This document shows positions 1-25,600 of a stretch of 64,000 nt of DNA, piece after piece. The DNA comes from Dreissena polymorpha. Taxonomy: Eukaryota > Mollusca > Bivalvia > Myida > Dreissenidae. The notes under the pieces were generated by a model. That model saw only the letters and a program-made list of their open reading frames with translations, was not told where the DNA came from and made no database searches. Position 1 is the stretch's first letter. Every line of letters begins with the position of its first letter. The position numbers and the translations under genes are program-made. The stretch is from positions 3,338,349-3,402,348 of the forward strand of contig NC_068363.1 in NCBI RefSeq assembly GCF_020536995.1, read 5' to 3'.

Positions 1-249
1 ACAATATGGAACAGAGAAACATTTAAAAGTGTAACACTCCACTTATTCACAAGTCAAACCATGGGCATTCTTTCCAATTATACTGTCTGCATGTCTTTAA
101 CGGCACCGAAACGTGTTGAGTGTAAAACTTACTTAAAGTCGATCTATTACACTAATTGTTCTAGCAAGTGCATCAATAACATGAAATAAATATTTCTACA
201 CTTAACCGAGGCAAATGTGTTGATTATTTCATCGATCAAAACATTCGTT

Positions 250-675
250 TCTCTGTGAATGTGTAGTAGTCCTAAATCAGACAGCCCTTTCACCAGACAT
301 GGTGCTTCTCATGAACGATTTGATACGTCGCATAGAACTGAAGGAACGCTCACACAAGGCTGAGGTAGCTTGCATTGTGAGCAGTATTGCTAGTACACGG
401 TGTATAGCCGGGTATGCTTTCTTTGGTGTAACATCCAGAGTATCGATAAGAGTGCCTGGCTTCTGAATGTTGTGTTCCACTGTACCTTCCAGAGCCGAAC
501 TTTGCCCGCAAATGCATCTCTAGTCGAGTCTATGTCGCTTTCATACCTCGTGTAGATTTGATTCATTTGTTCATCATTCAGGTTATCCAACAACGAAAGT
601 TTTTGTTCGGCATCAAGTGACCGAACCGACCCGGATTTAGTCAATGGATCGGGATACGGGGGCATATGCTCCATT
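250..675 (-). pseudogene. hAT transposase fragment (C-terminal dimerisation region)
   Basis: Minus-strand translation gives SALCERSFSSMRRIKSFMRS (about 390-310), the C-terminal hAT dimerisation signature, preceded in another frame (674-490) by a related upstream segment and followed in a third frame by HIHRETNVLIDEIINTFA (about 280-230). At least two frameshifts and an in-frame stop separate the parts, so it is dead. The style matches ZMYM1-like hAT proteins. Element ends were not found. Confidence 0.7.
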
Positions 676-1039
676 TTAAATTTCCGCGGTCAAAAACATC
701 ATTCGGAATGTTTCTTATAAATCCAACGATAATCGATTACAACTTACTGTAGTGTTGAAAGGGAGACAAGTAGATCTACAAGTAGTCCTATGAAAACTTG
801 TAACAGCAAGTCACGTGAAAAGAAGCGAGCTAGAAACTATGCACATAGAAAGAAGTAGAGTTGATACTGTAATTGGAAGATTTGTACTTTGAACACGACC
901 AGAATCCATTGTCTGAAGATAATGTCAATATGAAATTCAGATTTCTAACACCTCACCCCCTCGGGGTCAACATTTTAATGCGTTTTTCGAGGTTGAAGCA
1001 TTTTTATTTTTTCATGTCTAAATATTTGTTTAGGCCCGG

Positions 1040-1260
1040 GTCTGCTGTGCCTAATAGCAGCTACGCCCCTGGTATCAATAGCCAGTTGCGAGCGTTCCTT
1101 CAGCAAGCTGATGCCCATTCTAAGGGCATCAATTGGACAATATCGCCTCTGTGAGATTGCACTTTAAGAAGGAAATGGTTGCAAAAAGGACTTTGATGCT
1201 ATCATTGAAAAATGTTAGGGCATGAAGGCGAGACAAATCAATTTAGTATGTGGAATATTT
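1040..1260 (+). pseudogene. second hAT transposase fragment
   Basis: Plus-strand translation from about 1068 reads VSIASCERSFSKLMPILR, again the hAT C-terminal signature, with a degraded continuation (DFDAIIEK, MKARQINL) after frame changes. It faces the fragment at 250-675, so these are two separate relics. Confidence 0.62.
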
Positions 1261-1394
1261 TGGAATTCACGCATAAGGTGGCTGTTGATTTACACATGTA
1301 GATTAACCGTTAGCCTAACATAATTTTTTGTTGTAGTTGTAGGAGTTTACATTTAATTTTCTCCAAATTGTCTTCCTATGGTGTGTTTTGCTCA

Positions 1395-2826
1395 CCTGCG
1401 CACAAAATGATGAGCTTTTGTGATCGCCTTTTGTCCGTCGTGCGTCGTCAACATTTGTCTGGTTTGGCGATAGTGTTATTATGTAATAATGAGTATCGAC
1501 TAAGTAATATGCTTATATTTTCCCCTGTTTTTTTTTCGGCGTAAGCTGTATTAAGCCAGCTTTTCACCTTACCTGACCTTTGTAAGTGTCGAATAAAATT
1601 CAAATAAAATTTCCCGCGGCTAGGTACGAATGAATACACTTCATTTATTCCATTGGCTGATTTGAGTATACCACCAGAACATTGGAAACATATCCGCGTC
1701 TTTGTAACACTGTTTTACTGCATGAAACAATTTTATTTCTAATGAAAAGGCTTAATAGATAGAACAGTTTTACACTCAATTTTCGACATCAATACAGTTT
1801 GTGCGTGCACCTTTTATTTTCAGAGAATTACCTTCGCAACGCGTTTATACTTAAAGGCTATGTTCTCATATTTAGTACTTACTTACATATTCTTGTCAAC
1901 ATGTTAACATGTAAAAGTATAAAGAGCAGTGGAAGCGAGGCCCCACTTTAATACATTGCATTTCAACCCGCGAGGTATCGGGTCAATACGCGGCCAGTGT
2001 ATGAATGTCAGAGTTTATATACAGGTCATCACCGGAGTTCGCGGCCAGTAAAATAATAGTTATTTAATAAATACGCTATCCGTGAACTAGGTGACCTGGA
2101 ATTTTCTTTAGACCAGAAATATGTAGATTCGTAATGTGTTTTCAACAATACAATGATAAATATTATTTTTGATTAATTTAACAATAATTATTCCACCATA
2201 TTGACCAATGTATTAAGCATGAGCGCGATGATTAACGATAATGTTAATAATCGAATCAAATAGCAATGCCCGACAAACCACTTAAACAGGTTTGTTCGAA
2301 GAACGCGCCTATAAATACGGATACTTCTCGTGTGGCCGGTTGACTAATATGTTTTAATTTCACCTCCATTCTTCTTTTGGTTTTCTGTTTTGTATCTATA
2401 TGTTTATGACCAGCAATATGTAATAATGTAAAATAAGCCGCGAAAACTCCGCGTAACATCCCGTACTGCGTGTGATGCAGCTAAGAACTGCACAGAAAAA
2501 AGACATTCTCTATCCTTGATCTCATTCATTGAACTATCAACGCCGTATATCTTTTTTAAAGATATTTCTTGTTTCAATGGCACCAAATACTGTACCACTA
2601 TGTTTCACGGAGAGGGGAGGGGCGAACAATTTATACATTTAACCGAGCGCCGAATACTGTCGCTACGCCTCTGGCAAAGTGGGTGTGTTAGCAAATACAA
2701 ACAATACGTACGGTTATTTTATATGGAACCGGTTTGTACAATTGATTGGGACCGGATCTCAGAATGACGGGTTTTACTTTTTTTTCATCGGTTTGAAGTC
2801 GCGACAATCAAATGCATGTTTCAAAG
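1395..2826. other. Gene-free upstream region
   Basis: Contains a short piece of the bivalve-type module 'GAGCTTTTGTGATCG...GTCCGTCGTGCGTC' at about 1413-1465. The rest is AT-rich without a convincing gene. The last few hundred bases should hold the UPF0489 promoter. Confidence 0.5.
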
Positions 2827-2871
2827 ATGGCTGCGCCGGTCGGTCGAACAACACGAATAATCGGGAAATGA
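2827..2871 (+). promoter_or_regulatory. Possible upstream ORF in the UPF0489 leader
   Basis: AAAGATGGCTGCG resembles a YY1-type promoter-proximal motif. Its ATG opens a 14-codon ORF that stops 42 bases before the true start codon. It could be an untranscribed promoter motif or a uORF; only the transcription start site can decide. Confidence 0.3.
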
Positions 2872-2913
2872 TTTTAATTATGTCGTTATTACAGTGAATC
2901 GTTAGTTGTAAGA

Positions 2914-16380
<13,467 letters not shown>

Positions 16381-16487
16381 CTAATTACAACAAGATTATA
16401 TCTGTAGGGAAAGATTTAGAATGAAATAGGAGGGTGCTTCGCTCTGCCCTTTTTTTGTCCCTCTAGTTAACACATTATATTTTTGTA

Positions 16488-16732
16488 ATGAGACTCATTC
16501 TTGGAAAACAAGGTTTAATGCATGAGCTTAAAGTGTCATCCCAGATTAGCCTGTGCAGTGCACACAGGCTAATCAGGGACGACACTTTCCGCTTTTATGG
16601 AAGTTTTCATTAAAAGGAAGCCTCTTCTTTATGAAAATCCATGGTAGATGGAAAGTGTTCACCCTGTGCAGACTGCACAGGCTTATCTAGCACGATACTT
16701 TACGCACATGCATAAAGCCCCATTTTGCGAGA
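16488..16732. repeat. 'TTAATGCATGTGC' MITE copy
   Basis: Inverted ends TTTAATGCATGAGC / ACGCACATGCATAAAGCC and an internal AGCCTGTGCAGTGCACACAGGCT palindrome-like core. Confidence 0.75.
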
Positions 16733-16997
16733 CCAAATTTCACATTTGTTGCAATTTAATACTGGATTGAATACATTAAATGGTTAATAGATGGTGTTTT
16801 ACATCATTATATGTCAGTGTTGAAAAAACAAATTATTTATTAAATTACACCCTTTCACTGGCATGGTTCCAAATTCATCCCTGCCCCTTTTTTGCAAGAG
16901 CCAGTTATCTTTTATGATCCTCAATGTTTCCCAATATCTAGAAGTATGCATCTCACAACTGGCATATCACTATTGCTGGACGTTTAAGTCCAATGAA

Positions 16998-17453
16998 AAA
17001 GCTCCTTTGTTTTGAAAAAAAAATGTTTCAAATTTTTAATGTTTTTTTGCAAAGAAACAATTATACTGAACATTCACCTTGCTCTCAAATATGCATTTAA
17101 TGCATCTTTTGACAATTTAAAAACCTGAAAACTATAAAGCATTACAAAGGCGCAACAAACCTATAATTTGGAAAGTTCTGTTGTTATCATTATATTTTGA
17201 GACATTACTATGGTTGCTTATATGCATTATAAAATAAGTTAATTGTCAGCACGGATGGCCAAGTGGTTAAAGCGCTAATCTTTTACTCCAATGGTCAGTG
17301 GTTCAAGCCCAGGAGTGATTTTTTTTCCTTCCTTTCTTTCATTTTATTTTTGTTTTATACTGGAACTCCAAAGTTTGGATGTTTACATTTATCAATCTAA
17401 AGCATTTGTCAAATTTACCGGGGGTAAAACATGCCATCTGTTAAAAGGTATCT
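16998..17453 (+). mobile_element. TTAA-type element with internal tRNA-like module, degraded copy
   Basis: Matches the better copies at 22573-23081 and 45890-46387 along most of its length. Its 3' end lies next to TTAA at 17454; the 5' end is poorly preserved. The tRNA-like core is at 17249-17318 (A-box TGGCCAAGTGG, B-box GGTTCAAGCCC). Confidence 0.65.
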
Positions 17454-17548
17454 TTAAAGATACAATAATTGTTGTGAAGACCGATTCCCTAGTCTAGCTG
17501 CTATTCTTACCAATGTTGTCATGTTGATCATATTTTTACTGGGCTATA

Positions 17549-17761
17549 TTAACCCTTTGCATGCTGGGAAATTTGTCGTCTGCTAAAATGTCGTCTGCTG
17601 AATTTCTTAAATTAGCATTTTCTTCGTTTTTTTTCAAAGAATACTATCAGAATAGCAAACAGTTTGGATCCAGATGAGACGCCACGTTCTGTGGCGTCTC
17701 ATCTGGATCCAAACTGTTTGCAAAGGCCTTCACAACTCGGTTCCCGCACTGTAAGGGTTAA
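17549..17761. mobile_element. TTAA MITE family A, copy 3 (reverse)
   Basis: Reverse orientation relative to the 12098 copy; TTAA at both ends and the central palindrome (AGACGCCACGTTCTGTGGCG) retained. Confidence 0.88.
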
Positions 17762-19500
17762 AATGTTTAATTTTTTGTGTTATTTCGAAACATCAATAAA
17801 TATATTTAGTTTACAATAATGAATAATCTCCTCACAGATTTGAATTGTTTGTATAATTTAATTGTCAATTAATAACACAAAACAACTTCTTAATAATACA
17901 AATCATGTTTCTCAATTTCTGTGATATCAACATAGCTGTAAGAATTGAGGAGTGTAAATATGGTTAAAAGAAGAGTACAGGTTGAATAAGTCGTAGTTTA
18001 TATGTGAAATGCATAACAAAATAATTTTGTATAAAGCCACTAAGATTTACTGTATGCACTAATAAACCATATCTGAAGCTGCATGTTCTACTTGTTTATA
18101 CCTGTGAACGATTTGGACACCGGTCATTGCATCTCTTTCAAACATATTAAATTGTTATGAGACCATGTCTAGTGTTGCTATAGTTACATACTATGTAGTC
18201 ATTGTTGATTGCATCATTGATTGCAGTCCGCACAGGCTAATCAGGGACGACACTTTCCGCCTACTTGATTTTCGGTAAGGAGGGACTTCCTTGAAAATAA
18301 AAATACCATAAAAGCGGAAAGTGTCGTCCCTGATTAGCCTGTGCGGACTTCACAGGCTAATCTGGGATGACACTTTAAGCACATACATTAAGCCCAGTTT
18401 TCTCAGAACACGACTCCATTGTTTATACCCTCGGTATGAAGTAGGGGCATGTACTGAAATCACCACAGACTACTGTCAAGAGTGCCTATCTGTTCCTAGA
18501 CCCACATTTTTGTGGACCAATTTATCAGTATAAAACATTCAAACTTGAATCCATTGTTCCTCATAATAGGAACTTGTGCAAAAGACATTTTAACAATTGG
18601 ACGGTAATAATTAAAATGTTGTGATCCCTTTTAAAATTTCTAGATATATGCAACTTTGTCAAAAGAAGTTCTGCTAATAATGCTTTCATTGTAAAACATT
18701 CATATTTAAATGCATTGTTTCTAATGATATAGAATTGTTTATCAGTCTTTTTTGTTGTCATTTTTTAAAATTATAAGAGTTATGCCCTTTTATAAAACTT
18801 TAATAGAATATCTGCTGAATAAAGATTTTAGCAGCATTATAACCATAAAGATAATATCTGAAAACAAAAGGTCTAAACAGCATCCTGACCCTGGGTTAAA
18901 AGCTGCCCACACCAAGAGGTCATACATTTCATACCAACTTGCAAAGCAAAATAACTTTGAAATATTGTCCTTTGAAACCACAACGCACAAATGGTTTAAT
19001 ATTTTGTATGTAACACTAGTATTGTGCTCTTATATAAACATGTAGTCATATCATACCCTTAGGGGTCAAAACAGGGTCACACACTTTTGTAACAACTTGC
19101 TGCATGTTATGGCCTGCAATGTCAAGGAAAAATGGTGGGGTAGTTGCAATTGTTAGTAATAAGCCCATTCTGTGGAATTCCAGCGTTTCAACTGCTACAA
19201 AGTCAATAATCGTATCATTTGACAATATACCTCATTTTATGTGAACAGCAAAATAATATACTTATGTTTAAAGACAACTTTACAGTAAATGCTGCTGTTT
19301 TCTTCATCAAATACATTTAGATAAAATATTTACTTTATTTCATGCAAAACCTTTAACAATAGATCTTCATCAAGCTTACCAGCAACTTTCAATTTCAGTT
19401 TGGTTCAATATAATTGTTGAATACACAGTCAAATGAACATTTAACAAGAAATAATAATCATAAGGTACATGTAGCTGACTACTTGTATGGATTCAACTTT
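17762..19500. other. Convergent intergenic region, right half
   Basis: Between the UPF0489 and NOP9 3' ends. Apart from a 'TTAATGCATGTGC' MITE at 18222-18413 with a 27-bp-class palindrome (CAGGCTAATCAGGGACGACA and its inverse), it is AT-rich and shows no gene. Confidence 0.5.
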
Positions 19501-19542
19501 AAAAAAAAAAGATATTGAGGCGTAAGTTAAGATTAACATCCC

Positions 19543-19548
19543 TTTATT
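19543..19548 (-). promoter_or_regulatory. NOP9: NOP9 polyadenylation signal AATAAA
   Basis: A canonical AATAAA lies on the minus strand six bases after the NOP9 stop codon, so the 3' UTR may be extremely short. Confidence 0.6.
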
Positions 19549-19554
19549 AACGAG

Positions 19555-19604
19555 CTATTGGTCTTTCTTCACTTTCCTTTTCTTCTGTTTTGGCTGTTTT
19601 ACAT
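19555..19604 (-). CDS. NOP9: NOP9 exon 10, stop codon
   Basis: Encodes a short lysine-rich tail (KQPKQKKRKVKKDQ) and TAG. The TTTTCAG acceptor and split codon fit exon 9. The tail is a plausible nucleolar signal. Confidence 0.9.
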
Positions 19605-22600
19605 CTGAAAAACAAAAAAAGTCATTTGATGTGTATGCGTATTTATGTACAGTACTACTAACATAAGAGGCAGCAAACATAACAATAAGAGCACCGCATA
19701 ACGGGTGCCTACCCTCGGCTGCGGGTGCAGTTTTGAATAAATGAAAGCTTGTCGGAATTTTTTTTGAGGTCACAGTGAACTTGACCTTTGACCTAGTGAC
19801 CCAAAAATGGGTGTGGCGTGTAGAACTTGTCAAGGTGCATATATATATATATGAAGTTTTAATGTTGTAGGTGGAAGCACTTTGATTTTAGAGCAATATG
19901 TGAAGGTTTTAGCACGACACAGACGTCGGACGACACGACGAGCTGGCTATGACAATACCTCGGGTTTTCTCAGAAAACAGCCGAGCTAAAAATTATATTC
20001 ATAAGATGTTCAGTATCATACATTTTGTTTAATAAGATGTCAGCAAAGCAGTATACTTGGTTACACATAGCAGATCAGTAAAAAATGTTAAGACAAGGGC
20101 TGTTTGTAAAACATGCATGCCCCCCATATGGGCTGTCAGTTGTAGTGGCAGCCATTGTGTGAATACATTTTTTGGCACTGTGGCCTTGACCTTTGACCTA
20201 GTGACATGAAAATCAATAGGGGTCATCTGCGAGTCATGATCAATGTACCTATAAAGATTCATGATCCTAGGCGTAAGCGTTCTTGAGTTATCATGCCGAA
20301 ATCATTTTTTCTATGTTGAGTGACCGTGACCTTGACCTTTGACCTAGTGACCTGAAAATCATTAAGGGTCATCTGCGAGTCATGATCAATGTACCTATGA
20401 AGTTTCATGATCCTAGGCATAAGCATTCTTGAGTTATCATCCGGAAACCATTTTACTATTTCGGGTCACCGTGACCTTGACCTTTGAACTCGTGACTTCA
20501 AAATCAATAGGGGTCATCTGCGAGTCATGATCAATGTACCTTTGAAGTTTCATGATCCTAGGCATGAGCGTTCTTGAGTTATCATCCGGAAACCATTTTA
20601 CTATTTTGGGTCACCATGACCTTGACCTTTGACCTAGTGACCTGAAAATCAATAGGGGTCATCTGCCAGTCATTATCAATCTACCTACGAAGTTTCATGA
20701 TCCTAGGCATAAGCATTCTTGAGTTATCATCCGAAAACCATTTTACTATTTCGAATCACTGTGACCTTGACCTTTGACCTAGTGACCTGAAAATCAATAG
20801 GGGTCATCTGCGAGTCAGGATCAATATACCTATCAAGTTTCATGATCCTAGGCCTAAGCGTTCTTGAGTTATCATCCGGAAACCATTTTACTATTTCGAA
20901 TCACTGTGAGATTGACCTTTGACCTAGTGACCTGAAAATCAATCGGGGTCATCTGCGAGTCATGATCAATATACCTATCAAGTTTCATGATCCTAGGCCT
21001 AAGCGTTCTTGAGTTATCATCCGGAAACCATTTTACTATTTCGGGTCACAGTGACCTTGACCTTTGACCTAGTGACCTCAAAATCAATAGGGGGTCATCT
21101 GCGAGTCACGATCAATGTACCTATGAAGTTTCATGATCCTAGGCCCAAGCGTTCTTGAGTTATCATCCGGAAACCACCTGGTGGACGGACGGACCGACCG
21201 ACATGTGCAAAGCAATATACCCCCTCTTCTTTGAAGGGGGCATAAAAAGTAAAGACATTTAAATGAAAGACTCAATGGTGTCTTTGTTTCCAACTGAGAA
21301 CTGAATGCTGTCAAATAGCCATGTAGATTCTGTCAAACAAGAGGGCCATATTGGCCCTTAAGTGCTCACCCGAGTTCAATGTACACCAATTGTCATTAAG
21401 ATTGGATACAAAATGTGGCCTATAGTGTGGCAACAAGCTAAAACTTTACGAAGCACATGACATTGGACGTAGATGGACCACAATAGCTCAACATAAGCAC
21501 TTTGCCCTCAGGTAACCTTGACACAGAAACTTGTATTGAATAAATAATTGAAAAAAAGAAACCTGTTTCAGATCCTATAACATCTCTGAACATTTCTCGC
21601 TTCTTTTTATCTCCCTTCTGTAACATCGTCCAATCGTTTTTGCGCGTTTTAAAATGCTGCAGGGCAAAGTTCCGTACAATGTGACGTCCGAACATGTCGG
21701 ACTTTAACCTGTCCTGTTTTTCCGCTAACTCCGTAGCGATGACTTCTCGAAGCTTCAGGGGAACATTCTTCCAGATAGACTCTAGAGTACGGCTGCCATT
21801 TTTGTGACAGGCAAGTTGAACCCAGCTGCCCTGTGAATCAGAATGTAAATAAATTTGAGGCATTTCATTTTATGAAAATTGTATGCAACTTTGTTTGGGT
21901 TCATTTCCGCAAACATTTACCTAAGTCATAATTAACCCTTTCCCACTCAGAAGCAAAGTGAAAATGGCTATGTGCAAATAGCATAAAACCAGAACAGGCT
22001 GCGATAAACGCGCAGTGTGCTCAGGTTTCATGAGGTTTGCTGCTCATCAGTAACTATGGGTTGGTAATGAAGCCTTTAAAACTTGAATACAGTAAGAAAG
22101 GTCTTTAATTAAATTTAACCTTCTTTGGGACTACAAATGCGTAAAAATACATATCTAAGTGGTAAAGGGGTAAGATGATTTTATAAAAGTCGTACTGATT
22201 TAAAAACAATCAAATTTTATTTACTTATACAAGACTAACCTTTACCTGTGGCTTCACATACATGTATGCAAGACAACACATATTTATTGGGTTGTATTGA
22301 GCCATCTTCTGTCACGTTTTTCAAACAGTTTGAAGTTAATTTGTGTCTAATATACGTTTAATCCTAGGTAGAGCTTTGTCTTGCATATGTGAAGCCTCAA
22401 GTAAAGGTAAAACATATATAAAACAAAATATTACTTCAAACTGTTTGAAAAACATGGCAGAAGATGGCTCTATACAACCCAATAAATATACAAGGTTGCA
22501 ATTAACAAGAGTTTAGCAGTCGGAGACATATGGCCCCCAAACAGGGCTTTGAACAAGCGACCCCAATTTTAAAGGGTTCTTTTCACGGTTTGGTAAATTG

Positions 22601-25600
22601 ACAAAATTGAAAAAAGTTGTTTCGGATTCGCAAATTTTTGTTTTAGTTATGGTATTTGTGAGGAAACAGTATTACTGAACATCTACCATAGTCCAATATA
22701 GCCATTATAGGTATCTTTTGACGATTTGAAAACCTAAAAATTATAAAGCATTGCAACGCGAAACGATTGAATAATTTGGAGAGTTCTGTTGTTGTCGTTA
22801 AAATTTTCGAAACTACGAATATTGCTTATATAAGGTATAAAATACTTTAGATGTGTATACCCGGCGGAATAGCCGAGAGGGCTTATGCGTTTTTACTTCA
22901 GATTTACTCCTGGACTCCAGGGGTCACTGGTTCGAGCCCTGGTACTGGCCACTTTTTTTCCTTTTTTAAATTTTATTCTTGATTTTTTACTGGAGCTTTT
23001 AAGATCCAATGTTTACATTTATCAATATAAAGCATTTAATGACAAACTTCAAAATATGCCAAAATCTGTGAAAAGGCCACTTTAATACCGGTCATCGACT
23101 GTCAAAGGCAAATGCACATGTGAAGAATCATACCAATCAGTTAATTCGTTGAAAAGTTACACGTATTGATTTGAAACAATGTTCATACTTATTGTTACCT
23201 TGACATTTGACCTAGTGACTCCTATAAAAATAGGGGTCATCTTCTGCCCAAGGCTAATACACATGAAAAGTGTCAGGCCAAATGGTCAATTCGTTGAAGA
23301 CTTATTGACATTTATTGTGACCTTGACCTTTGACAAAGTGACCCCAATTACATTAGAGGTCATCTACTGTCTAAGGCCAATGCAAATGTGGAGTATCAAG
23401 TAAATCGGTCAATTCTTTGATGAGTTATTGATCGGAAATAATTTTCACACTGTGACAGTGACCTTTAACCCAGTGATCCCAATTTTAATAGGGTCATCTA
23501 CTGTCCAAGGCCAACACACATGTGAAGTATCAAGCCAATCGGTCAATTCATTGATCAGAAACAAACTGGTCTACAAAAGACCGACAGACATCCAGAAAAA
23601 CAATATACCCCCTCTTCTTCGAAGGGGGGCATAATAAATTAGTTGGTAGAACAAGAGTATAAACAGTTATTAACTCTAAAACACACAAATGTTAATAACC
23701 ATTGCAATTCAATTCTCAACAAGTCTGCCTACTGGTTAGCTAGTATTTGTGGCACAGCAGCTTACTGGACGTTCTATTTATTAATTGTATTGTACCCTTA
23801 AAAACAATTCGCTTCTTCGAATACTTACAGACGCATGTTTTTTTAAAGTTGACTGCAGCGATTTGTTCATAGGCATGTATTAGTTACACAATTGGAATGT
23901 TAACAAATTTTGTCACATTTAAGCAAGACCTCCACGCTGGGGATATTTATAGCATGTCCAAAAGAAGTCACTAAACAAGGCCCGACCCGTGTTCTTGAGA
24001 ATTTTGGTTGTCTGCTACAACCCAGGAGATTTCGATTGTTTATCCTCCTATACTCGTGTTTAACCAGAAAAATGATGTGGTCAACAGGATCTCCCTTGTA
24101 TAAATGCCATGAAAGTCATCAATTAAAAAAAAATCATGGGAAATGGATATTCTGGTATTGGAAACAAACTGTAACTACCGATATTTAAACATGCAAAAGA
24201 AGACGTATTGCACTGTTAAATTAATACATTCATGTCATTTTAACTTTTCAGAAAAGAAAAGTATCATTTTAACTCAAATTTGTTTCCATTTACTCAAATT
24301 ATATAATATCCAGAAAAATAATCCTGTACAGTGTAAAATACCCTCCCTTTCTGACCCAAACTACGTGCCTCGTACATACCGGTACACACATCAAAGAACT
24401 ATTTTGTTTACATTCACTTGTAGATAACAAACCCAGGTTATATCAGTAAATTTGTAATGAAATATTTCTTATTAATGAACGAATCCGCTTCTGTCTGCCT
24501 TATCTGACTGACTGTCATTTCTGTGCTTACATTCACCATGTATTACTACAATCCATTAAAACAAAACTAAGACACATCCATGGAATACAGCGCTGATGGT
24601 CATTATTGACCATTTTCCACAACAATATAGGAATATACCCTTGTAATACAAAAAATGAGAATAACGGGTCACTTAACAAGGCAAAAATAAAGCATAAGAT
24701 CTTTATTTAAATGTAAAACATTAAATGAAAATTCAAAAATATGAATTTCAGAACAGTTCAACACAAGCAAGGGAAAGTAACCGTAGCGCTCACAGCCATT
24801 TTCGAGACCAGTCCCTCCTTGGTTTTCTCCCTTATAGCGGCACTCCTAAGCGCTGCCTCCATCACGTGACTGCCACATGGGTCACACGCGAGCATCGACA
24901 CCTCGCCCGGTTGCAAGTCAAGAAATCCGGTCTCCAGCATCTTTACCTTGCGGAAATTCACGAGGTGTTGAAGGAGCAGGGAGCCATGATAGTTCACCTT
25001 CCTGATTGCAGGACGTGCTGAAGTCTCCTAAAAAAACAACAACAGCCCAGCCGTTCTTTACCATGTACTAAGCTCCGTTTTATTCTTTTTACTTTCAATT
25101 TTAAATGTTGGTACACATTAAAGATTGGTACAAGGCTATACTTACTGCTTATATGCTTAACATTGATTGTTCAATTGTTGTAAATATCCATAATAGACAC
25201 AATGTATATTTTAACCCTTTGCATGCTGGGAAATTTGTCGTCTGCTAAAATGTCTTCTGCTGAATTTCTAAAATTAGCATTTTCTTCGATTTTTTTCAAA
25301 GAATATTATCAGAATAGCAAACAGTTTGGATCCTGATGAGACGCCACGTTCTGTGGCATCTCATCTGGATCCAAACTGTTTGCAAAGGCCTTCAAAATCT
25401 GGTTCCCCAACTGAAAGGGTTAAGTACCATACAAGCAGGAAAAATAAAACAATCAGATAATGAAAACTACAAGAATATTCTTTTGATACAGCAACCAAGA
25501 AATGCCTTCATTAAGCTTTGCTTACCCTGCATCAGTGCCATTTGCCAAATTAGCAAATAGCTACAAATAACCAATTTGGCTAAAGAAAATTCTATTTTGC

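Noticed and set aside
17249-17318. Candidate tRNA gene
   Set aside because: A- and B-boxes are present, but the stems pair poorly and it sits inside a repeat family with two more degraded copies (22862-22951, 46022-46098).
24725-25021. 98-residue plus-strand ORF
   Set aside because: Shadow of NOP9 exon 8 on the other strand.
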